From positions 1 through 54,703 of the forward strand of contig CALEPV010000016.1 in the NCBI GenBank assembly GCA_937910905.1: DNA of 54,703 nt. The letters run 5' to 3'. The position numbers and the translations under genes are program-made. The notes under the pieces are model-generated. The model made no database searches, was not told the DNA's origin, and worked only from the letters and a program-made list of their open reading frames with translations. Every line of letters begins with the position of its first letter. Within the stretch, counting starts at the first letter, position 1. Of the stretch, positions 17,154 to 23,642 are shown one piece after another. Source of the stretch: an uncultured Prevotellaceae bacterium. GTDB taxonomy: Bacteria; Bacteroidota; Bacteroidia; Bacteroidales; Bacteroidaceae.

Positions 17154-18665
17154 TCATTCGCGTGCAGCCAGTAGCTCGGCAATGCAGTTGAGTAGCTCAA
17201 ACAGCCCTTTGTTACCTCGGGACGATAGCGGTCTGTCTGGCCAAGGGGCTATAGTTAGCAGATGTCCATTGGTCATCGCGTCAAAGAGGCGACTTTGCGG
17301 AGCAGACACATCGCTCATAGCCTCTATTTGTAGGTGGATGGCGTTGAAACCTGATTCCGCCACGGAGTACAGAACTTCCTGCTCGCCGCCACTCACCCCA
17401 GGCGTAACAATCACTGCCCCTTCGCACTCACAGCGCTGGAGCAGGTCCGCCTTCTGCCGCGCAATCTCACCCTTGGGAGTACTGCGTGACATCCTAACGG
17501 GTATTAATAGGCTCTCATCGAGAAGAAAATTATTGCCGGCTGTCTTCACGTGCAGACAGGCTCTCAGCTCCTTCCCCTTGTCTGCGCGGACTCCATACAT
17601 CCACCATTCCAGCTTCTGCCAGGATGACTCAGCGCCCAGCCGTTGCTCCACCACGAGAACTCCTACCAGCTCGTGCATCACTCCTAGGCTCCTAGCCTGC
17701 CGCAATAGCCATCGGGCCTGCTCCATAGAGATCTCTATGTCGGTCATGCGCTTATTGTAGAAGAGGTTGTGGTGCTGCCGCTTAATCCACCCTCTGCGAG
17801 GATTGTCTTCGACATAGCGCAACATCCTCGACAGCTGGTTCCGTCCCGTGAGTATGCGGTCGTGATAACCCTCCGACCAAAGCGGCGGCACCTGCACCTG
17901 CCGCCCGCAATTACTTTCAGCGGACAAACCGCTTCCCACTGAACCCCCTTCCCTCCATCTCCCCCTCATCTCTCCATCTCCCTGCAGTCCTGTGTGCGGC
18001 GGTTCGTCCGCCGCCTCTCTCCTCGCCGCCTCTCTCCTCGCCGCTTCTCTCGTCGCCGCCTCTCTCCTCGCCACCTCTCTCGTTGCCGCTTCTCTCGTCG
18101 CCACCTCTCTCGTCGCCGCCTCTCTCCTCGCCGCTTCTCTCGTCGCCGCCTCTCTCGTCGCCGCCTCTTTTCCTTCCCTCCATCTCCCCCTCATCTCTCC
18201 ATCTTCCTGTAGTCCTGTGTGCGGCGGTTCGTCCGCCGCCTCTCTCCTCGCCAGCGCTGCCTCTTTTCTCCCCCTCTCCGAGGGCCGGCTGCCTTGAATG
18301 CTGTGCCGGCCTCCATGCCTGGCATCCAGCTCGCGCAGATATGCCACGGTGGTTCCGTATTTGAAGCCCCGTACCAGCTGTCCCAGATGCCGCCTCATCG
18401 CTGCGTGGACATACACCACCACATGGATGTGGTCGGGCATCACCACATACCGTATCACCTCAAGCTCCTTGGCGTGTGTGGGCAGTTCCGTGATCTGCCG
18501 CCTCACACTCTCGCCCAGCGGGGTGAGTTGTGTCCTTATCTCTCCCTCCGGCGTCTGCTCCAGCACGCCAAAAGGCGTGCCGCGGCGATCTGCCACGAGG
18601 GTCAGCATGTAGATGCCGGGTTCATTGTAGTCGTGCCATCTGGCTCGTTGATGTTGCTTCTCCAT
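17154..18665 (-). CDS. REP-associated tyrosine transposase (RAYT) with repeat-filled linker and C-terminal Rossmann-like domain
   Basis: A 503-residue Y1/HUH endonuclease related to IS200/IS605 transposases but of the single-copy REP-associated type. The N-terminal domain has WHDYNEPGIYMLTL, then the HUH motif His79-Ile-His81 in VVMPDHIHVVVYV, then LVRGFKYGTTVAYLREL. Catalytic Tyr284 lies in RMLRYVEDNPRRGW after YHDRILTGRNQL. Between them, residues 117-258 are low complexity: tandem five-residue ATREA/ARREA units and two copies of AADEPPHTGLQ.DGEMRGRW. The C-terminal 210 residues contain AVIVTPGVSGGEQEVLYSVA and GHLLTIAPWP, resembling a DprA/SMF-like Rossmann fold that I associate with Bacteroidales RAYTs. 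RAYTs bind, nick and mobilise REP hairpins. The ATG at 18665 follows a promoter at 18681. Confidence 0.85.
   Translation of the reverse strand: MEKQHQRARWHDYNEPGIYMLTLVADRRGTPFGVLEQTPEGEIRTQLTPLGESVRRQITELPTHAKELEVIRYVVMPDHIHVVVYVHAAMRRHLGQLVRGFKYGTTVAYLRELDARHGGRHSIQGSRPSERGRKEAALARREAADEPPHTGLQEDGEMRGRWREGKEAATREAATREAARREAATREVATREAATREVARREAATREAARREAARREAADEPPHTGLQGDGEMRGRWREGGSVGSGLSAESNCGRQVQVPPLWSEGYHDRILTGRNQLSRMLRYVEDNPRRGWIKRQHHNLFYNKRMTDIEISMEQARWLLRQARSLGVMHELVGVLVVEQRLGAESSWQKLEWWMYGVRADKGKELRACLHVKTAGNNFLLDESLLIPVRMSRSTPKGEIARQKADLLQRCECEGAVIVTPGVSGGEQEVLYSVAESGFNAIHLQIEAMSDVSAPQSRLFDAMTNGHLLTIAPWPDRPLSSRGNKGLFELLNCIAELLAARE
17919..17933. repeat. REP-like hairpin in the RAYT gene (third copy)
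   Basis: Plus strand AGCGG-ACAAA-CCGCT; the minus (coding) strand reads AGCGG-TTTGT-CCGCT, with the same five-base loop as the thrC hairpin. It codes the peptide GLSAES, close to GLSAEAS at the end of the thrC array. Confidence 0.7.
17947..18252. repeat. Nested tandem repeats with two REP-like hairpins inside the RAYT gene
   Basis: An 81-bp segment (17947-18027) recurs at 18172-18252, offset by 225 bp (75 codons), with only a few mismatches. Each copy holds the 19-nt perfect hairpin GCGGCGG-TTCGT-CCGCCGC (17996-18014 and 18221-18239). Between them lie ten 15-bp units of the GCCTCTCTCCTCGCC type from 18013 to 18162, coding five-residue repeats. The whole tract keeps the transposase frame. Confidence 0.9.
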
Positions 18666-18680
18666 AGTGATTCTTGTCCT

Positions 18681-18689
18681 GCAAAAGTA
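18681..18689 (-). promoter_or_regulatory. -7 promoter element (TACTTTTGC) of the RAYT-nadD unit
   Basis: Perfect minus-strand match, 15 bp before the ATG at 18665, with a TTTG at 18714-18717 as a possible -33. Confidence 0.7.
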
Positions 18690-18804
18690 CAACAAACAGC
18701 CTGTTCCACAATCCAAAGTCCCAAGAATTGATGCACAGACCTAAACATCCACTCCATCCAGTAGCCCATTGCACTCGACTTGTGCTCATTTAAGATACTT
18801 TAAC

Positions 18805-18813
18805 GGGGGGGGG
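18805..18813. repeat. Nine-base G homopolymer upstream of the large surface protein gene
   Basis: A run of nine G in an AT-rich gap, ending 23 bp before the -7 motif, that is, at or next to the -33 position. Such tracts slip during replication. Confidence 0.8.
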
Positions 18814-18836
18814 TAAATGATTGTTAAATTTCGCCG

Positions 18837-18845
18837 TACCTTTGC
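18837..18845 (+). promoter_or_regulatory. -7 promoter element (TACCTTTGC) of the surface protein gene
   Basis: Perfect match, giving a leader of roughly 90 nt before the ATG at 18940. Confidence 0.75.
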
Positions 18846-18939
18846 ACCGATTTATATAGTCACATTGCGTCAATGCGACGCGGCTATGCATAGATACCTG
18901 TCAGAATCAATATTCACAACTAACTATAACTATCAACAA

Positions 18940-21900
18940 ATGAAACGAAAACTACTTCTTGCGGCACTATGTGTCGTGGGCGCACTTGGTGGACAACTAA
19001 GGGCACAAACGGATGTGACGAGTACGTACATCACGAATCCGTCATTTGAGAGAGATGGTGCAATCACTGCTTCTAATGGCGCCTTGACAATTACCGGCTG
19101 GACACAGAGTGATCCTGGTACAGGTGATGGGAAGTTTAATAATACTGGTTGCTACAATGCAACAACGAATATCCCGACCCAAGGAACAATGACTGTTACC
19201 CCCTCTGATGGTGACTATTTCCTATTCTTCCGTCATGGCTGGAATGGAAGTGGCGCAGAATACACATTTACCTCAACTTCAACGACACTTCCCGCAGGTA
19301 TATATCAATTGTCGGCCGATTATAAGATGGTTGAGGGATATGATGACTCTCAGAAAAACACCACAAAAGTTACGGTTTCTGCGGTGAGCGGTGGAACTTC
19401 TTTGGGGAGTGCAACGGGCACTACAAAGACGAATGTTAAAGGCAGCAATAACTATACATACCTTAATACAGCAGATTGGAGTACTGCAACTGCTAGCTTC
19501 ACTCTAGAAACAGAGACAAGTGATGTCCAATTTGTGATTGCAATGTTTGCTGGTGGTCAGCGTCGTTCGGACTTTGTGGTAGATAATGTAAAATTGCTAT
19601 ATAGCCCGATTGTTCGTCCAACAGCAGTCGCTCTGAACAGTAGCGCCCTTGATCTCAAGCTAACTCAAGTTGCGACATTGCGTGTGGCATCATATACTCC
19701 TGCTGATGCTAATACTGATGTTGCTATCACATGGGAATCTAGTGATCCAACAGTTGCTACAGTTGCAGATGGCGTTGTGACAGCTGTTGCTACAGGTAGC
19801 GCTACAATCACAGCTACAACAGCTAATGGTAAGACAGCCACTTGTGATGTGACTGTTACGGATGTTGCTGCTGGCACTGCTCCTGCTTTCTATAGCGAGA
19901 TAGGTGCTGGTGATTTCTACATTGTCAATGCAGCAACAGGCAAGTATCTTGGTGGCGCTAATGACTGGGGAACGCAGGCTTCTGTGATAGAGCATGGAAT
20001 ACCATTTACAGTGGCCGTTGGTGAAGGCGTATACACTTTGGATTCGCATACATATAATAAGGAGGCAGATCATTTCTTCAATGGTACATATCTTGACAAA
20101 ACATCTACAAATCTATATGTAGTATCTCTTGGTGAAGGTAAGTATAGCATCTCTACAGCTGACGGCTCTGCTTTCGTAACTGCAAATGTCAATAATACAA
20201 TAGTTGCTAACACTGCTGCAAATGCAAACAGCTCATTGGCTCAGTGGTATTTTGTCAGCAAGGCAGATCGAGACAAGTCGTTTGCTGCAGCGACAGAAGC
20301 AAGTCCTGCTGACGCAACATACTATCTGACAGAAGCAAATATCAGCCGTAACCTTCGTAAAGCATATAATACAAGCGGATGGACTGGAGACTTTGCATAT
20401 GGTGGAAATAATGACAATCAGTGCGCAGAGCGCTATTGTGCGGTCACAAATGTATATCAGACGATCTCTGTACCTAATGGTAAATATACTGTGAAAGCTC
20501 AAGGCTTCTACCGCAGACAAAGTGGAGATGCAGTTTCTTATCTATATGCCAATAATGAGCAAGAGCCTCTTAATCAGATAGATTTTGGTGGTATCAATTC
20601 CATGGCTGGAGCCTCGACAGCATTCTCCAATGGTGAGTACTCCAATTCATTGACGGTTTATGTTACAGATGGCACTCTGACTGTTGGCGTTAAATGCGAT
20701 GCTGCGACAAACTGGACAATCTTCGACAACTTCGAGCTCTACTACCTCGGCCCGACCGTGGGTGGCGAGGCTGTTGCTCTGCCTGCCGAGGCTATGGTAG
20801 CCGGCAAGTGGTACTACTTCGACGTGCCTGTGGACGGCATGTACAACCTGACCACAACAACGCTGTCCGACATCGTGTACACCACAGATGCTACTGTGCT
20901 GATTGCTAACGAGAGCAGCGTTACTGCCACCTTCGCTAAGGCAGAGAACGCAGACCTCACCGCTGGCCGCTACTATGTGAAGTCGGCTACGGCTCAGGTG
21001 CTGACTGTTGAGGCTGGTTCGTATGCTTACAACGTGGGTGATGCCACTCTCAGCGCTGCCGATGGTGCATACATCCAGAGCGCTACATACACCGTTACCT
21101 TCCCCGCTGCAGTCACTAACGACCCAGAGGGTGCTGCCGCAATGGTGACTGGCTCCAAGGCTACCGTGAACGGTGCTGAGGTTGCTCTGACAGCTGTGGC
21201 AAATGGCTTCAGCCTCGAGCTGGGCGAGCTTGCTGCTGGCACTGACTATACTGTGGCAATCCCCGCTGGCGTATATGGCTATGCAGATGAGAGCATGAAT
21301 GCAGCAATCAATGTGACACTGCACACTCCTGCTGTGTTCGATGGAGAATATGTGTTCTACAATGCAACCAACGGTCTCTTCCTTGGCCGTGGCGGTAATT
21401 ATGGTACTGAGGCTGTTGCCGACAAGTATGGTGTTCCTGCCCACTTGGTAACCGATGCTGCAGGTGTATCGTCCATAGAATTCGTAGATGTTGCTAATGT
21501 ATACCTCTTCAAGGCTAGCAATGGCATCTTTACAGACAACGCTTCAACAGGATGGGTAATAGTTCCTGTTGTTAGCGGCTATGCTATTCAGGATGCTGCA
21601 AAGACCTACTACCTGACCCACGCTGCAGGTTCCTTTGGCGAATACGTTACAACTACAGCCGAGGAGGCTGCGGCCACTGTGTGGACACTAAAAACCACGG
21701 CCGAGCGCGACGCTATCATCGCCGCCTATCCTTCGGACAACATCAGCAATGTCATTGCCGCTGCCGGTATCAGCACAACGGCAGCCGACTTTGCCGATTA
21801 TCTGGATGCCAACTTCAATGCTGTTGACTGCACTTCCGCAATCGGCACTGCTACCTTCGCAGGCAATGTAGGCGACTGGACATGGTCTGGCTATAACCGC

Positions 21901-22869
21901 AATCAGGACGGCCAACCCGCCTACGGTACCGGCTATGCCGAGGTGTGGAACGCAAATGGTGCCTTCACTCAGACAATCGACAAGGCTAACCTGCCCGCTG
22001 GTATCTACAAGGTGACGGTTCAGGGCTATGAGCGTCGTTGCGCCAGCGCAGCAGCTACCGCACTGAATGCTGCCGGCTACAATGTGGTTTCAACATTCCT
22101 GAGTGCCAACGGCGAGCAGGTACGCTTCACCGACTGGAACGATGTGGAAGGCAAGCCAGGCAACACCAGCGGTGCTGTGACCGCATTCAACAACGGCGAG
22201 GCCGTAAATGAGGTTTACGTTTATCTGGACGGTAACACCGACCTGGACCTGATGGTAAGGAAGGGCAACTACATCTGGGACTGCTGGATAATCCTCAACA
22301 ACTTCACCCTGACCCGCTACGAGCAGGCTTCTGCTACCATGAAGATTTCGGATGCTAAGTATGCAACATTCGTGGCTCCATTCGCAGTGGAGATTCCGAG
22401 TGGCGTTGAGGCTTCTACAGTTACTGTCAGCAGCGATGTGCTCACTCTGACTCCGGTTGAGACTACAATTCCTGCCAACACTCCTGTGGTGCTCTACAGC
22501 GAGACAACTGTCAATGAGACATTCTACGGCAAGACCGTAGCTGGCACAGCAACAGCTGGCAACCTCGTAGGTGTATATGAGAACACTGCAGCTCCTGTAG
22601 GCTGCTATGTTCTGCAGAACCAAAGCGGTAAGGTGGGCTTCTATTTGGTAGCAGAGGGCAAGCAGCCGACAGTGGGCGCTAACCGCGCTTATCTGACAGT
22701 CGGCAGCAGCGATGTTAAGGCCTTCTTCTTCGATGAGGCTACAGCTATCCAGAACGTGCTGAGCGGCGCAGCTGCCGGCGAGATCTACGACCTGAACGGT
22801 CGCAAGGTTGCCAAGATGCAGCGGGGCGGTATCTACGTGGTGAACGGACAGAAGGTTAGTATCAAGTAA
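18940..22869 (+). CDS. Large secreted multi-domain carbohydrate-binding-like surface protein with sorting-like C-terminus
   Basis: A 1309-residue exported protein. The ATG at 18940 gives a signal peptide (LLLAALCVVGALGGQLRAQ); a longer frame from 18817 overlaps the promoter. Order of parts: an N-terminal galactose-binding-like beta-sandwich (about 25-220); a BIG2/Ig-like domain (PTAVALNSSALDL through TATCDVTV); a module with lectin-like and sandwich halves (about 313-605, starting FYSEIGAGDFYIVNAATG); a linker; a second, diverged copy of that module (about 797-1127, starting FDGEYVFYNATNGLFLG); and a terminal EIYDLNGRKVAKMQRGG.. motif like type IX sorting tails. Base and codon use change near 20700 from AT-rich to GC-rich. 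Probably a surface glycan-binding protein; the ligand is unknown. Confidence 0.82.
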   Translation: MKRKLLLAALCVVGALGGQLRAQTDVTSTYITNPSFERDGAITASNGALTITGWTQSDPGTGDGKFNNTGCYNATTNIPTQGTMTVTPSDGDYFLFFRHGWNGSGAEYTFTSTSTTLPAGIYQLSADYKMVEGYDDSQKNTTKVTVSAVSGGTSLGSATGTTKTNVKGSNNYTYLNTADWSTATASFTLETETSDVQFVIAMFAGGQRRSDFVVDNVKLLYSPIVRPTAVALNSSALDLKLTQVATLRVASYTPADANTDVAITWESSDPTVATVADGVVTAVATGSATITATTANGKTATCDVTVTDVAAGTAPAFYSEIGAGDFYIVNAATGKYLGGANDWGTQASVIEHGIPFTVAVGEGVYTLDSHTYNKEADHFFNGTYLDKTSTNLYVVSLGEGKYSISTADGSAFVTANVNNTIVANTAANANSSLAQWYFVSKADRDKSFAAATEASPADATYYLTEANISRNLRKAYNTSGWTGDFAYGGNNDNQCAERYCAVTNVYQTISVPNGKYTVKAQGFYRRQSGDAVSYLYANNEQEPLNQIDFGGINSMAGASTAFSNGEYSNSLTVYVTDGTLTVGVKCDAATNWTIFDNFELYYLGPTVGGEAVALPAEAMVAGKWYYFDVPVDGMYNLTTTTLSDIVYTTDATVLIANESSVTATFAKAENADLTAGRYYVKSATAQVLTVEAGSYAYNVGDATLSAADGAYIQSATYTVTFPAAVTNDPEGAAAMVTGSKATVNGAEVALTAVANGFSLELGELAAGTDYTVAIPAGVYGYADESMNAAINVTLHTPAVFDGEYVFYNATNGLFLGRGGNYGTEAVADKYGVPAHLVTDAAGVSSIEFVDVANVYLFKASNGIFTDNASTGWVIVPVVSGYAIQDAAKTYYLTHAAGSFGEYVTTTAEEAAATVWTLKTTAERDAIIAAYPSDNISNVIAAAGISTTAADFADYLDANFNAVDCTSAIGTATFAGNVGDWTWSGYNRNQDGQPAYGTGYAEVWNANGAFTQTIDKANLPAGIYKVTVQGYERRCASAAATALNAAGYNVVSTFLSANGEQVRFTDWNDVEGKPGNTSGAVTAFNNGEAVNEVYVYLDGNTDLDLMVRKGNYIWDCWIILNNFTLTRYEQASATMKISDAKYATFVAPFAVEIPSGVEASTVTVSSDVLTLTPVETTIPANTPVVLYSETTVNETFYGKTVAGTATAGNLVGVYENTAAPVGCYVLQNQSGKVGFYLVAEGKQPTVGANRAYLTVGSSDVKAFFFDEATAIQNVLSGAAAGEIYDLNGRKVAKMQRGGIYVVNGQKVSIK

Positions 22870-22888
22870 ATATAAAACATACGAAACT

Positions 22889-23050
22889 ATGAAAAAGACA
22901 TATATCATACCCGAGGTGACTGTGCTGCAGCTGCAGACTCACTCCATGATGGCCCTGTCGATGCTGACAGGCGATGCCGACCCCGACAGTGAAGTCCTGG
23001 TAAAGGAAGATAACTGGGAGATATGGGGTAGTGATGACATAGAAGATTAA
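22889..23050 (+). CDS. 53-residue peptide of the Bacteroidota MKKxYxxPxxxV type
   Basis: A small ORF starting 20 bp after the surface protein stop. It begins MKKTYIIPEVTVLQLQTHSM, then a short hydrophobic turn MALSMLTGDADP, then an acidic tail ending SDDIED. I have seen many short Bacteroidota proteins with this N-terminal pattern next to secreted-protein or peptide-export genes, but know of no proven function. It has no signal peptide. The conserved leader-like front with variable tail makes a modified-peptide precursor conceivable; this is inference. A hairpin follows at 23084-23113. Confidence 0.7.
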   Translation: MKKTYIIPEVTVLQLQTHSMMALSMLTGDADPDSEVLVKEDNWEIWGSDDIED

Positions 23051-23083
23051 TTGGTTATAGAATTCTAACAACTACCCTAAGAG

Positions 23084-23113
23084 GCGGGACGTGCATGTGA
23101 ATGTACGTCCCGC
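23084..23113 (+). terminator. Stem-loop after the surface protein/small peptide unit
   Basis: GCGGGACGT (23084-23092) pairs perfectly with ACGTCCCGC (23105-23113) around a 12-nt loop, 33 bp after the small ORF stop. No strong T run follows, so termination efficiency is uncertain. Confidence 0.55.
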
Positions 23114-23150
23114 TTCGCGGTATTTAGATGAAAGTCCCTACAGGAAATGT

Positions 23151-23200
23151 GTAAGCACTCAAAGAAGTGTAGTAAGCAGTAAGCACTCTAAGAAGTACAC
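23151..23200. repeat. Short imperfect direct repeat
   Basis: TAAGCACTCAAAGAAGTGTA recurs about 29 bp later as TAAGCACTCTAAGAAGTACA, just ahead of the promoter at 23225. It could be a remnant of a mobile element end or a protein-binding pair. Confidence 0.5.
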
Positions 23201-23224
23201 CTTGTGGCGGTTGTAGCTTAGTTG

Positions 23225-23233
23225 TACCTTTGC
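23225..23233 (+). promoter_or_regulatory. -7 promoter element (TACCTTTGC) of the orphan IS66 accessory gene
   Basis: Perfect match, with a TTG about 20 bp upstream at 23202 and the ATG 38 bp downstream. Confidence 0.7.
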
Positions 23234-23271
23234 CTCCGCAATAGTGCACCCAAACTACAACTGTTACAATT

Positions 23272-23589
23272 ATGACCAAGGAAGAGTTTCTGCAGTTACA
23301 GTCAGACCACCAGCAGAGCGGTCTGTCACTGAAGTCGTACCTACAGCAGATAGGTACAGGTTATTCAACGTATAACTATTGGCGCAAGAAGTACTGCTCC
23401 GCAGAGGATCAGCACCATGCTCTGGCTCCCATCAGTTTCCGCCAGTCGCCACCTCCATCCGGTTCCGTGTTCAGCGGCGATGTCCCGTGCGGTGCGACGC
23501 TCCTGTTCCCCAACGGCCTTCGTGCCCACTTCGGCAGCGGCACGGAGGACGTGCTTCGTGAATTGTTGAATGAGCATCAATGTAAATAA
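23272..23589 (+). CDS. Orphan IS66-type TnpA (OrfA) accessory protein
   Basis: A 105-residue protein that resembles the first ORF of IS66 elements. The N-terminus MTKEEFLQLQSDHQQSGLSL with YNYWRKKY forms the usual helix-turn-helix-like part, and the C-terminus has the FPNGLRAHFGSG motif. Complete IS66 elements continue with TnpB and the DDE transposase TnpC, and neither is present: the next gene is tamB. It has a good promoter of its own and an undamaged frame. It is either a remnant or a domesticated DNA-binding protein; its role is unknown. Confidence 0.75.
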   Translation: MTKEEFLQLQSDHQQSGLSLKSYLQQIGTGYSTYNYWRKKYCSAEDQHHALAPISFRQSPPPSGSVFSGDVPCGATLLFPNGLRAHFGSGTEDVLRELLNEHQCK

Positions 23590-23629
23590 CGAATGGGGTT
23601 GTAGAATACTGAATTTGCGGAATTATAGC

Positions 23630-23638
23630 TACCTTTGC
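23630..23638 (+). promoter_or_regulatory. -7 promoter element (TACCTTTGC) of tamB-tamL
   Basis: Perfect match only 4 bp upstream of the tamB ATG. With the usual distance to the transcription start, the mRNA would begin at or inside the start codon. Confidence 0.7.
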
Positions 23639-23642
23639 GGCG

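Noticed and set aside
17154..18665. Complete IS200/IS605 element
   Set aside because: There are no matching element ends, no TnpB, and the protein has the RAYT-type motif set plus an extra C-terminal domain.
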